Shown here piece after piece: positions 1 through 7,955 of a DNA stretch of 48,177 bases. Source of the stretch: an uncultured Enterococcus sp. (GTDB lineage: Bacteria; Bacillota; Bacilli; Lactobacillales; Enterococcaceae); contig NZ_CAJYIS010000029.1 in NCBI RefSeq assembly GCF_913775425.1, positions 1-48,177 of the forward strand. The letters run 5' to 3'. The position numbers were made by a program, and so were the translations under genes. Within the stretch, counting starts at the first letter, position 1, and every line of letters begins with the position of its first letter. The notes under the pieces were generated by a model that worked only from the letters and a program-made list of their open reading frames with translations, had not been told where the DNA came from and made no database searches.

Positions 1-849
1 CGATGGTGTCAAATTGTTTTACTAAACCAGTTGTATATTTTTGAAGATAGTCTTCTCGTTGGTTCATGATTTTTCGATTAATCTTCGCCACCATGATACG
101 AGCTTTTTCTAAGTTTTTAAACGAAGACAGCTCAAGCTTAATACCTTGTTCTTTGGCAAGATTCATTTGTTTTTTAGCTTGGATTCTCCTTCTAGCAAGT
201 TTTCGTTCCCAAAGCTTACGCTTTTTAGACAAAGTGCGTTCGAAATTTTTATTTGGTAATTTTACACCATTCGATTGTATCGCTAAATAAGAAATCCCTA
301 AATCAATACCAATACAACGATTAGTCTTAGCTAATGTTGAAGGTTCATGTTCCACCTGAATCGTTGCCGTAAATGATCCGTTCGGGTTTTTTCGAATAAC
401 AGCACTCTTGATTTTGCCATTGATACGGTGTAAGCCATTTGCTTTCACAAGACCTAGTTTTGGCAATCGAATCACATGGTTATCCACAACAGAAATATTA
501 TTGTTTACACAATTTGATTTGTAACTATTTTTAGGATTCTTCTTCGATTTGAATCGAGGAAACTTTGTTTGTTTTTTGAAGAATCTTGAAAATGAATCGT
601 TTAAATCCGCAGAAGTATACAGTAAGCTTGTACTTTCAGCGGATTTGATGAATGGAAATTCTAATTTCATGGCTTTAATCAAGTAGTTCATGCCGAATTT
701 ACCGACAAAATCACCACCATTTTTATGGCGTTCAATTTGCATGGCAAGTAATTGATTGTACACAAAGCGATTGATATGGAAATTAGATTCGATGAATTCA
801 ATTTGTTTTTGAGTAGGATATAGTTTGATTTTGATTCCTTTCAGTTTCA
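1..849 (-). CDS. tnpB: IS200/IS605-family TnpB (partial, runs off left edge)
   Basis: About 283 codons are visible, without a stop, from an ATG at 849 that follows an AAAGGAG ribosome binding site. The N-terminal part is basic and the central part carries GIDLG around residue 181-185, the first RuvC aspartate (D183) of TnpB/Fanzor-type RNA-guided nucleases. The zinc ribbon and the remaining RuvC motifs lie outside the window. TnpB proteins cut DNA under guidance of an RNA made from the element's right end, which is also outside. The start overlaps the end of tnpA by about 50 bases in another frame, as in other elements of this family. Intactness cannot be judged. Confidence 0.9.
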
Positions 850-1286
850 TTATGATTCATCTCCTTTACTCGTTGGCCGTCAATATACTTCGCAATAGCA
901 TGTTCATTTGTCGTTCCAATACTTTCAACAAAATAGCTAGGGGACCAGAATTGTCTATCCCCTTTTGGCTTCCCAGAATTGGTTTTCAGTTCTGGATGCA
1001 GTTGGAAAATCTTCCGAGCACTAATCCCTTTTAGCCAACGAACAATATTGGTGACAGAAAGTTTTGGTGGTGCACTAACCAATAAGTGAATCTGGTCATC
1101 AAGACCAATCTCCATATGAGATATGGTGAACCCATATTCATCAGCAATATCATATAGTAATTGTTTCAAATCTGTTTCGATTTTACCTTTTAACATGTTG
1201 TTCCGATATTTGGTTCCCCAAATTAAATGGTAGTTTAAATTGTATACAGAAGTCCTACCATATGTAAATTGTTTATCATCTTTCAT
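798..1286 (-). CDS. tnpA: IS200/IS605-family Y1 transposase TnpA
   Basis: This is a 162-aa single-strand transposase. The ATG at 1286 follows AGGGGTG; a TTG at 1304 would add six residues but lacks a ribosome binding site. The family signature is clear: the YHLIWGTKYR N-terminus, the WLKGISARKIF segment, WSPSYFVESIG, and a KYIDGQ helix whose tyrosine (Y134) is the expected nucleophile. The metal-binding HUH motif reads Q65-I-H67, so its first histidine is a glutamine. The C-terminus after the catalytic helix has about 18 extra polar residues that overlap tnpB. Activity is uncertain because of the altered motif. Confidence 0.9.
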   Translation of the reverse strand: MKDDKQFTYGRTSVYNLNYHLIWGTKYRNNMLKGKIETDLKQLLYDIADEYGFTISHMEIGLDDQIHLLVSAPPKLSVTNIVRWLKGISARKIFQLHPELKTNSGKPKGDRQFWSPSYFVESIGTTNEHAIAKYIDGQRVKEMNHNETERNQNQTISYSKTN

Positions 1287-1340
1287 ATCAGCACCCCTAG
1301 ACAATTATACCATTACTATATGTAAACTAAAAAGAAACAG

Positions 1341-1386
1341 AACGGGAATTCATCTCGGCATTAAAATACCGAGTTTCCTTCCCGTT
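1341..1386 (-). mobile_element. Subterminal hairpin at the left end of the IS200/IS605 element
   Basis: An imperfect palindrome lies just upstream of tnpA. The outer arms are AACGGGAA (1341-1348) and TTCCCGTT (1379-1386), and the inner arms are CTCGG (1354-1358) and CCGAG (1369-1373). IS200/IS605 elements have such hairpins near their ends and TnpA recognises them in single-stranded form. The exact cleavage point cannot be fixed without the other end. Confidence 0.6.
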
Positions 1387-1398
1387 TAATTAAAAAAA

Positions 1399-1430
1399 GA
1401 GATGTGACAAAATTCGTCACATCTCCTAAA
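1399..1430. terminator. Hairpin terminator outside the IS element
   Basis: GAGATGTGAC (1399-1408) pairs with GTCACATCTC (1416-1425) and is flanked by A- and T-rich runs on both sides. It may insulate the insertion element from ridA. Confidence 0.6.
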
Positions 1431-1464
1431 AAATGAATAAACAGTATTCCCAAAATAGACCTGT

Positions 1465-1527
1465 CAAAAATAAGCCAAAATCTTACCGAATTAAATAAAA
1501 TAATTATTGGTAAGATTTCAGCTTATT
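1465..1527 (-). terminator. Likely ridA terminator
   Basis: A long hairpin with arms AATAAGC plus AAATCTTACC (1469-1486) and GGTAAGATTT plus GCTTATT (1508-1527) follows ridA. Read on the minus strand it ends in a T-rich run. Confidence 0.55.
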
Positions 1528-1562
1528 TCTTGTAGTTGCTACTTTTACTACGGCTGCTTGTG

Positions 1563-1928
1563 TTATTCTGAGACCATCGCGATCACTTCGATTTCAACTT
1601 TAGCGTTTAATGGCAATGTGTTTACCGCATACGTGCTTCTTGCCGGATACGGTTCACTAAAGTAGATGGCATATAGTTCATTGATGGTCGTAAAGTCAGC
1701 CATGTCCGCTAACAGCACAGTCGTTTTCACAATATCTGTCAAACTAGCACCTTCTGATGCTAAGATTCGTTTGACATTTTCAATTGCCGTGGACAATTGT
1801 TTTTCAACACCACCAACCAATTGATTGGTTTGGGGATCGATCCCTAGTTGACCCGATACAAATAATAAAGAACCTGCTCGTCGTACTAAAGAATACGGTC
1901 CGACTGGTTGAACTAATTTTTCTGACAT
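1563..1928 (-). CDS. ridA: RidA family reactive-intermediate deaminase
   Basis: The 121-aa protein has the size and fold signature of the RidA/YjgF/UK114 family: the GPYS loop near residue 10, VSGQLGIDP near 24-32, and the C-terminal PYPARSTYAV...KVEIEVIA segment. R97 and the E112/E114 region correspond to the active-site arginine and glutamate. RidA hydrolyses reactive enamine/imine intermediates such as 2-aminoacrylate made by PLP enzymes, for example threonine dehydratase IlvA, which is encoded 12 kb away. The ATG at 1928 follows a GGAG at suitable distance. It appears to be a single-gene unit. The substrate is inferred from the family. Confidence 0.9.
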   Translation of the reverse strand: MSEKLVQPVGPYSLVRRAGSLLFVSGQLGIDPQTNQLVGGVEKQLSTAIENVKRILASEGASLTDIVKTTVLLADMADFTTINELYAIYFSEPYPARSTYAVNTLPLNAKVEIEVIAMVSE

Positions 1929-2002
1929 ACTACTTCACTCCATTCTTTCGGTCTTCCCTTTAGTATACGTGAGAAAAGAAGAAAGCAACACTATTTTTTA
2001 GT

Positions 2003-3373
2003 TTAATCTGTAAAAGAAGTTTTACGTTTCTCATATTTTGCAAGCCAGATAAACAATAGAACATCGATGATCAAAACTACAAAAATAAAGAAGAAAGCAG
2101 AATGAAATCCAGTAAACTGATTTTTTGAAGTATCGCTCGCCACAATCGCTGCCACAATCGATGTCCCCACAGCTCCTGCAAATTGCTGCAATGTATTAAA
2201 TAGTGCATTCCCGTCAGCTTGATCTTTAAGAGATAATTGCTGTAGACCATTTGTCATGATATTTGGCATACTGATCGACATTCCAAAGGTAAAGAAAATA
2301 TAGATCCCTGCTAAACCAAAACTCGTACTTTGACTTAATAAAAACACGAACAATCCGCCACCGATCATTTGTAGGATCAGACCTGTTGCGATTGGTTTTT
2401 TAGCACCAAAACGATCATACAAAATCCCACCTACCGGAGCTAATAATGCCCCTACGAACGCTCCTGGAAACATCGTAACTCCTGATACAAATGACGATTT
2501 ATGAAGGACAATCTGAACCATATTCGGAATCAAAAATGAAAAAGATAGTACTGCAAATTGGCCGATAAAATACTGTCCTAAATGCAAGTTGAAATCTAAA
2601 CGTTTGAATAGACGTAGTTGTAAAATCGGTTGGGCTTGTTTTTTATAATGAACGAGCGCCAAAATACTACCGACAATAACGAGTGCGATATAAATCACGA
2701 TTTGGCTGCCTAAATGTTGAAATTCTGTAAAAATCATGATCATACCGATCAGGACGATTGAAATGTAGATCCAACCTAAACCATCAAATTTAGGTTTTGA
2801 TGGTGCAGTTTTTTGTTCAATCGTATACATTCCTAGAATATAAGCTAGAACTAATATCGGGATGATCAAATAAAATACTGCCCGCCATCCTAAGCTATCA
2901 ACTAAGATTCCTCCATAAGTCGGTCCGATTGCAGGTGCGATTGCCGTAATAAAGTTCCCGATCCCCATCAATAACCCAATTTTTTTACGTGGGGCTTGTT
3001 CTAAAATAATATTAAACATCATCGGTAAGCTGATCCCCGTACCGACTCCTTGTAAAACACGTCCGATAATCAAGATCGGTAGTGTGGGCGCAATGACATC
3101 GACGACTAAGCCTCCAATAAAAAAGAGTGCTGCTGTCGTGAATAATTGTTTGAGTAAAAAACGCCGTTTCAGATAAGCAGATAACGGCATCATCACTGCT
3201 AGCATCAATAGATAAGCCGTTGTCAACCACTGTAATTGTGATAATGGTGCATCGAATAATTCCATCAGTCTTGGGAAAGTCACATTCATCGCAGTCTCAA
3301 TCAACACTCCTGCAAATGAAAAGATTCCGGTCGCTAAAATGGCGAGTACTAATTTTTTACTTATTTTTTCCAA
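2003..3373 (-). CDS. MFS multidrug efflux transporter, DHA2 (14-TM) family
   Basis: The 456-aa protein has about 14 hydrophobic segments, as expected for the EmrB/QacA-type drug:H+ antiporter family. A GPTYGG motif (motif C-like) sits at the end of the fifth segment and the GRVLQGVGTG signature in the fourth. It should export drugs or other toxic compounds across the cytoplasmic membrane; the substrate is unknown. The start is TTG at 3373 with AAAGGGGG eight bases upstream; no suitable ATG lies nearby. The promoter region is unusually long and folded (see the leader feature). The neighbouring LysR gene upstream is separated from it by a terminator. Confidence 0.88.
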   Translation of the reverse strand: MEKISKKLVLAILATGIFSFAGVLIETAMNVTFPRLMELFDAPLSQLQWLTTAYLLMLAVMMPLSAYLKRRFLLKQLFTTAALFFIGGLVVDVIAPTLPILIIGRVLQGVGTGISLPMMFNIILEQAPRKKIGLLMGIGNFITAIAPAIGPTYGGILVDSLGWRAVFYLIIPILVLAYILGMYTIEQKTAPSKPKFDGLGWIYISIVLIGMIMIFTEFQHLGSQIVIYIALVIVGSILALVHYKKQAQPILQLRLFKRLDFNLHLGQYFIGQFAVLSFSFLIPNMVQIVLHKSSFVSGVTMFPGAFVGALLAPVGGILYDRFGAKKPIATGLILQMIGGGLFVFLLSQSTSFGLAGIYIFFTFGMSISMPNIMTNGLQQLSLKDQADGNALFNTLQQFAGAVGTSIVAAIVASDTSKNQFTGFHSAFFFIFVVLIIDVLLFIWLAKYEKRKTSFTD

Positions 3374-3449
3374 CGTACGTTCCCCCTTTTTCGTCTATAG
3401 ATGATCGACCAATTTTTGGGATAGCGCTAAAGAACCACTTTCGTATACA

Positions 3450-3527
3450 AAGCGTCCTTTATTCGTTTTCTCACTTTTTAAATAGAGCGCTTTCTAAATC
3501 TAACCATCTGTTTGATTTAGGACGCTT
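3450..3527 (-). promoter_or_regulatory. Structured leader upstream of the MFS efflux gene
   Basis: Between a possible promoter near 3553-3580 (TTGACA, 16-base spacer, GATACA, minus strand) and the TTG start at 3373 lies about 170 bases of untranslated DNA. It contains nested inverted repeats: AAGCGTCC (3450-3457) with GGACGCTT (3520-3527), enclosing CTAAATC (3494-3500) with GATTTAG (3514-3520). I match it to no known riboswitch. No gene was seen between 3374 and 3675. It could equally be a repressor-binding region. Confidence 0.4.
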
Positions 3528-3637
3528 ATTTTAGAAAAGCTTCTGGTTTCTTTGTATCGCCATAACTGAAGCCCTGTCAACTAAAGTTCGTACATGGACC
3601 ATTCTAAATAGTTCCAATTGTGAAGTCAATCAAAAAA

Positions 3638-3674
3638 AAGAAGGCGAAATATTCTCACATTTCGGCCCTTCTTT
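3638..3674 (-). terminator. Terminator of the LysR-amidohydrolase unit
   Basis: AAGAAGGCGAAAT (3639-3650) pairs imperfectly with ATTTCGGCCCTTCTT, and the minus-strand reading ends in a run of eight T. It directly follows the lysR stop codon. Confidence 0.8.
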
Positions 3675-3675
3675 A

Positions 3676-4581
3676 TTATTTCTCACATTCTTTTAAATAC
3701 TCATCAAGATAAGTCAAAAATTTTTGTGCCAATTCACTAAATTGATGGTTATTCTTTTTGATCAAAATCAATTCATTTTGGTCTTCGTTTTCTAGTGGAA
3801 TCAATACGATCCCTTGTCGCTCTGGATACTTCACAAGCCCTGAGCCTGATCCATAAGCTAATGTTTCATGCAAGATCCCAACTAGGGTAGCACGATCGGT
3901 CGTATGGATCACTTGATTTGCATCAAAAAAGTCTAAAATATCTTCAGAAAAATAAGTATAATGATTCTCTTCTTGCGTGAAGCGAACTTGAGGATACGGC
4001 TCTAAATCTGCTACAGTCAGGCTTTTCTTATGACTTAAAGGATGAGTTTCGCTTAAAAAGATATGGGTTTGAAAGACACCTAATGTCTCATAACACATAT
4101 CCCCGCTTTCAATAATCCGGACTAACGCTCTTCGATTGCGTTCATTGAAATATAAAATACCCAATTCGCTGCGAAAATGTTCGACTTCTTGAATAATATT
4201 CATCGTCGTATTTTCATAAATGCGAAAATTTGTATAATCCGGAAATTCTTTGATTAATCGACTCACGACATGAGATAAGAAATCATAGTGTTGGCTTGCG
4301 ATCGAAAAATGATGCGCTCGTTTTTCAGGTGACAAAAAGCGCGTTTCTAATAAATTGACTTGCGAGAGTACTTGTTGTGCGTATTGTAAAAAATCTTTTC
4401 CCGTTGTGGTCAAAAATGCACCATGATTCGTACGTTCGAATAAAGAAATACCAATTTCCGTTTCTAATTCTTTAATCGCATGCGACAAACTGGGTTGAGA
4501 AATATATAATTTTTTAGCTGCTTCACGAAAACTTCCATTATTTGCAATCGCAACGACATAGCGCATTTGTTGGATATTCAT
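3676..4581 (-). CDS. LysR-family transcriptional regulator
   Basis: The 301-aa protein is of normal LysR length. A winged helix-turn-helix occupies residues 1-60 (MRYVVAIANNGSFREAAKKLYISQPSLSHAIKELE is typical of the family over residues 6-40). A periplasmic-binding-protein-like effector domain follows from about residue 90. It lies 12 bases after the amidohydrolase gene, so the two are almost certainly co-transcribed. The usual arrangement is a LysR gene divergent from its target; here the regulator is the downstream member of the operon it probably controls. The effector is unknown; an N-acyl amino acid or amino acid is a reasonable guess from context. Confidence 0.88.
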   Translation of the reverse strand: MNIQQMRYVVAIANNGSFREAAKKLYISQPSLSHAIKELETEIGISLFERTNHGAFLTTTGKDFLQYAQQVLSQVNLLETRFLSPEKRAHHFSIASQHYDFLSHVVSRLIKEFPDYTNFRIYENTTMNIIQEVEHFRSELGILYFNERNRRALVRIIESGDMCYETLGVFQTHIFLSETHPLSHKKSLTVADLEPYPQVRFTQEENHYTYFSEDILDFFDANQVIHTTDRATLVGILHETLAYGSGSGLVKYPERQGIVLIPLENEDQNELILIKKNNHQFSELAQKFLTYLDEYLKECEK

Positions 4582-4593
4582 CTTATTGCTCCT

Positions 4594-5733
4594 TTAATTT
4601 GATTCATTTAAATAGGCTGTTGCCAACGCAACAAAGTAATCGATCGCTTGTGGCAACATCGCATCATCTACTCGAAAACGCGGATCGTGTAGTTCATACG
4701 GCCCGCCTGAACCGATCATGACAAAACTTCCAGGAATCGTTTCTTGATAATAGGCAAAATCTTCACCAATCGCCGTTTCTTTTACGACTTTCGTTTCTGT
4801 CATCACGTTACGCGAACAAGCTAGTGATAAGTCCGTCAACAATGGATCATTTAAAACTGACGGGCAATTTCCATACCATAACAACTCGATTTCGACTTCA
4901 TTAAGTAAAGCTAATTGGGTTAAAATCTTACGAATCCGTTGTTCAAGATAAACACGATTTTCCCGGCTAAACGTGCGAACAGTTCCTTCTAACATCCCCG
5001 TATCTGGAATGACGTTCCAAGTACTTCCACTATGCACTTGCGTAATACTGACTACAGCATGTGAATCTGGTGCGATCTCACGACTGATCAGTGGTTGGAA
5101 TGCTTGGATGATCTGTGCAATAACAAGCATTGGATCACGACCTTCGTGTGGCTTAGCAGCATGTGCTCCTTTTGCCTTGATTTGGATTTCAAAGCGATCA
5201 ACAGCTGCCGTTAACGCTCCAGCCTTTGTCCCTAGTGTGCCTACTGGCAACGATGGATCATTATGAAATCCAAAAATAGCTTCGACTTTTGCTAATGCCC
5301 CACTAGTTAAAACCGTTTTGGCACCCACGCCAGTTTCTTCCGCAGCTTGAAAAACCAATAAGATCTCGCCATTTAACTGTGCAGCTTGTTGTTTTAATAC
5401 AATTGCAGCACCCAACAATACACTTGTATGCATATCATGGCCACAGGCATGCATCACGCCTGGATATTCAGAGGTATAAGGGACGCCTGATTGTTCGACA
5501 ATAGGCAATGCGTCAATATCTGCTCTTAAGGCGATCGTTTTACCAGGATTCGCTCCTGTGATTCTCGCGATCAAACCCGTTTTCAAATTTGTATCGACCA
5601 CCTCGATCTCATATTCTGCTAAAACAGCCTTAATTTTTTTGGTCGTTTCGATTTCTTGATTGGATAGTTCTGGAAAACGGTGCATCTCGTGTCTAAATTT
5701 CGTTAAAAAAGGAATCATTGCCTCAATCGTCAT
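4594..5733 (-). CDS. M20 family amidohydrolase (N-acyl-amino-acid deacylase type)
   Basis: The 379-aa protein is a typical M20D metallopeptidase. It shows ALRADIDALPI (68-78), the metal site HACGHDMH with C97 and H99, the catalytic and metal glutamates AAEETG (131-136), GFHN, and the dimerisation-domain segment GAHAAKPHEGRDP. The family removes acyl groups from amino acids (hippurate, N-acetyl-amino acids, N-acetyl-diaminopimelate) or cleaves amino-acid conjugates in the cytoplasm; no signal peptide is present. AAAGGAG precedes the ATG at 5733. It is the first gene of a two-gene operon with a LysR regulator. Assignment as DapL-type, HipO or other acylase cannot be settled by sequence reading. 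Confidence 0.88.
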   Translation of the reverse strand: MTIEAMIPFLTKFRHEMHRFPELSNQEIETTKKIKAVLAEYEIEVVDTNLKTGLIARITGANPGKTIALRADIDALPIVEQSGVPYTSEYPGVMHACGHDMHTSVLLGAAIVLKQQAAQLNGEILLVFQAAEETGVGAKTVLTSGALAKVEAIFGFHNDPSLPVGTLGTKAGALTAAVDRFEIQIKAKGAHAAKPHEGRDPMLVIAQIIQAFQPLISREIAPDSHAVVSITQVHSGSTWNVIPDTGMLEGTVRTFSRENRVYLEQRIRKILTQLALLNEVEIELLWYGNCPSVLNDPLLTDLSLACSRNVMTETKVVKETAIGEDFAYYQETIPGSFVMIGSGGPYELHDPRFRVDDAMLPQAIDYFVALATAYLNESN

Positions 5734-5752
5734 ATGTGAACGTCTCCTTTGA

Positions 5753-5767
5753 CCTTATTATATAAGG
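5753..5767. promoter_or_regulatory. Palindrome in the amidohydrolase leader, possible LysR operator
   Basis: CCTTAT (5753-5758) and ATAAGG (5762-5767) form a perfect inverted repeat with a 3-base centre, between the promoter and the ribosome binding site of the amidohydrolase gene. It has the T-N11-A layout seen in LysR sites. The link to the downstream lysR is inferred. Confidence 0.35.
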
Positions 5768-5780
5768 AAAATTTGTTTCT

Positions 5781-5810
5781 ATCATACGCAGACAATCTCG
5801 AACTTGTCAA
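5781..5810 (-). promoter_or_regulatory. Promoter of the amidohydrolase-lysR operon
   Basis: On the minus strand TTGACA (5805-5810) and TATGAT (5781-5786) are separated by 18 bases, about 50 bases upstream of the start codon. Confidence 0.6.
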
Positions 5811-5880
5811 TTTGTTCTGCAAAAAAAGATTAAAAAATAATGAAAGTTCTTAATCATATTTCAGCAGCTAAGTCTTCAAA

Positions 5881-5910
5881 TTGCGTATTTTAAAACGAAT
5901 AGGGTAAAAT
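5881..5910 (+). promoter_or_regulatory. Possible promoter of the alpha-amylase gene
   Basis: TTGCGT (5881-5886) and TAAAAT (5905-5910) are separated by 18 bases, 55 bases upstream of the ATG. No clear catabolite (cre) box was found here. Confidence 0.4.
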
Positions 5911-5965
5911 AAGAGCAACACAAATTTTAATCGATAACAGTACTTACAAAGATGGAGGAAATGCT

Positions 5966-7453
5966 ATGACGAAAAAATTGATACTTCAAGGTTTTGAATG
6001 GTATTTACCAGCAGATGGTACGCATTGGAACCTGTTGGCAGAAAAAAGTAAGGAACTACAGGCGTTAGGATTTACAGGTGTTTGGATGCCGCCTTCTTCA
6101 AAAGCGGCCGAAGGAAAAAATGACGTAGGTTACGGCGTGTATGATCGTTACGACTTAGGTGAATTTGATCAAAAAGGCACGATCCCTACAAAATATGGAA
6201 CCAAAGAAGAATATTTACACGCAATTCATGCGTTAAAAGATGCAGGACTAGAAGTGTTTGCAGATATCGTCTTCAATCAAATGCTAGGTGCTGACGAAAC
6301 AGAAAAAGTCCCTGCTACCAAATATAATGCAGAAAATCGTAATGAAGAAATCAGTGATGAAGTCGAAATCGAAGCTTGGACAAAATTTACCTATGAAGGT
6401 CGTCATAAACAATATAGTGATTATGTTTGGACGTGGGAGAACTTTTCAGGAATCGATTATGATGAACGTACGAACAGCCATGCAATTTTCAATTTCGCTG
6501 ACAAAGGTTGGGATGATGCGGTCGATGATGAAAATGGGAATTTTGATTACTTGATGGGTTGCGATCTAGATATGAACAATCCAGAAACGCACGAAGAATT
6601 AGAAAAATGGGGACAATGGTTTTATGATCAAACTCAAGTCGATGGTTTCCGTCTCGATGCTGTAAAACATATCGAATTTTCTTACTTTGTAGATTGGTTA
6701 TCTAATCGTAATGAACAAGCTGGGCGCGAGTTGTTTGTTGTAGGTGAATATTGGGCAAATGAAATCGATAAATTAGAAGACTATTTAAAATCTAGTGGGA
6801 ATATGATCCATTTATTCGATGTGCCTTTACATTTTAATTTCTTTGAAGCAGCTCAGTCTAATGGTGAATATAATATGACTGAAATTTTCAACAATACACT
6901 CGTTCAATCGCAACCTGATTTTGCCGTAACATTCGTAGACAACCACGACACCCAAAAAGGCCAAAGTTTAGAGTCATGGGTCGAAGGCTGGTTTAAACTG
7001 CATGCTTATTCTTTAATCTTATTGCGTAAAGAAGGAATCCCAGTAGTCTTTTGGGGTGATCTTTATGGGATGCCATCCCAAGAGGTAGAACCTGTTGGAG
7101 AAGCACTCGAAGCATTGCTTTATGCGCGTACCCATTTAATGGATGGACAACAAGTCGATTATTTTGATGATGAGTCGATTATCGGCTGGTCAAGTATTGG
7201 TGCAGAGGATCAAGAAGATGCTGGTATGGCCGTGTTGATGACCAATGCAACAGGTGGACGTAAACAAATGACTATCCATGCTCGTTTTGGTGGCAAAACG
7301 TTCGTCGATATTTTGGGCCATAATGAAGAAAAAATCATTTTAGATGAGACAGGTAGTGCTGATTTCCCAGTAAATGATGGCCAGATTTCGGTATATGTTC
7401 AAGAAGATTTTGCGAATCGCTTTGCAACGCGTCATGAAGGAGAACAGCGTTAA
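5966..7453 (+). CDS. Cytoplasmic alpha-amylase, GH13 subfamily 5 type
   Basis: The 495-aa protein lacks a signal peptide and matches the intracellular amylases related to E. coli AmyA along its length. Conserved regions are: region I DIVFNQ (100-105), region II GFRLDAVKH with nucleophile D231, region III VVGEYW with acid/base E261, and region IV FVDNHD ending at D328. Region I normally ends in histidine (NH); here it is glutamine (Q105). The enzyme should hydrolyse internal alpha-1,4 bonds of glycogen or imported maltodextrins. GGAGG precedes the ATG. It stands alone with its own promoter and terminator and no maltose transport genes nearby. Confidence 0.92.
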   Translation: MTKKLILQGFEWYLPADGTHWNLLAEKSKELQALGFTGVWMPPSSKAAEGKNDVGYGVYDRYDLGEFDQKGTIPTKYGTKEEYLHAIHALKDAGLEVFADIVFNQMLGADETEKVPATKYNAENRNEEISDEVEIEAWTKFTYEGRHKQYSDYVWTWENFSGIDYDERTNSHAIFNFADKGWDDAVDDENGNFDYLMGCDLDMNNPETHEELEKWGQWFYDQTQVDGFRLDAVKHIEFSYFVDWLSNRNEQAGRELFVVGEYWANEIDKLEDYLKSSGNMIHLFDVPLHFNFFEAAQSNGEYNMTEIFNNTLVQSQPDFAVTFVDNHDTQKGQSLESWVEGWFKLHAYSLILLRKEGIPVVFWGDLYGMPSQEVEPVGEALEALLYARTHLMDGQQVDYFDDESIIGWSSIGAEDQEDAGMAVLMTNATGGRKQMTIHARFGGKTFVDILGHNEEKIILDETGSADFPVNDGQISVYVQEDFANRFATRHEGEQR

Positions 7454-7507
7454 AAAGCTGTTTAAAAAGTGATCCGCCCTTTTTAAATACCGTTTAGTTA
7501 ATTTTTG

Positions 7508-7540
7508 GGATGTGGCAAAAATCTGTCACATCCTTTTTTA
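7508..7540 (+). terminator. Terminator of the amylase gene
   Basis: GGATGTGGC (7508-7516) pairs with GTCACATCC and is followed by six T. Confidence 0.8.
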
Positions 7541-7555
7541 CGCTGACTACTATGT

Positions 7556-7603
7556 TTTACAACTTAGTGATTGTTTGTTATACTAATATGTAATACATAC
7601 TAG
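7556..7603 (+). promoter_or_regulatory. padR promoter with overlapping palindromic operator
   Basis: TTTACA (7556-7561) and TATACT (7579-7584) are 17 bases apart. A near-perfect 21-base palindrome (7583-7603, core TATGT-AAT-ACATA) overlaps the -10 end and start site. It matches the ATGT/ACAT half-sites bound by PadR proteins, so autorepression is likely. Confidence 0.65.
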
Positions 7604-7616
7604 AAAGGAGAACCTT

Positions 7617-7955
7617 GTGGCCAATAGTCAATTGTTAAAAGGAACTTTAGAAGGTTGTGTCTTAGCAATCATTTCTACCAAAGAAGTTTATGGCTATGAA
7701 CTTGTACAAGTATTACGTAATCAAGGCTTTCCACAAGTTATTGGTGGAACCATCTATCCTTTACTACAAAAACTCGAAAAACGCGCTTTATTAAAGAGTA
7801 CGATGCATCCTTCTGAAGATGGACCTGATCGTAAATATTATCAAATCACGGATAATGGACGCGCATATTTAATGAATTTTCAAGAAGAATGGCAACAATT
7901 GAATCAAATTGTAACTACGATTTTAACCACTGCACAGGAGGATCTACATGAATGA
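7617..7955 (+). CDS. PadR-family transcriptional repressor
   Basis: The 112-aa protein is a compact PadR regulator. The winged helix spans about residues 8-85, with GYELVQVLRNQGFPQVIGGTIYPLLQKLEKRALL as the recognition helix and wing region (26-59). A short C-terminal dimerisation helix follows, as in the PadR-s2 subgroup. The start is GTG at 7617 with AAAGGAG six bases upstream. Its end overlaps the next gene by 8 bases, a pairing often seen where PadR controls a membrane protein of the HAAS/DUF1129 kind. The ligand is unknown. Confidence 0.9.
   Translation: MANSQLLKGTLEGCVLAIISTKEVYGYELVQVLRNQGFPQVIGGTIYPLLQKLEKRALLKSTMHPSEDGPDRKYYQITDNGRAYLMNFQEEWQQLNQIVTTILTTAQEDLHE

Noticed and set aside
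66-290. Open frame on the plus strand opposite tnpB
   Set aside because: It is the antisense shadow of tnpB; it has no ribosome binding site and is basic and low in complexity.
1341-1386. Rho-independent terminator reading of the palindrome upstream of tnpA
   Set aside because: There is no T-run directly after either arm, and the position fits an IS200/IS605 end hairpin.
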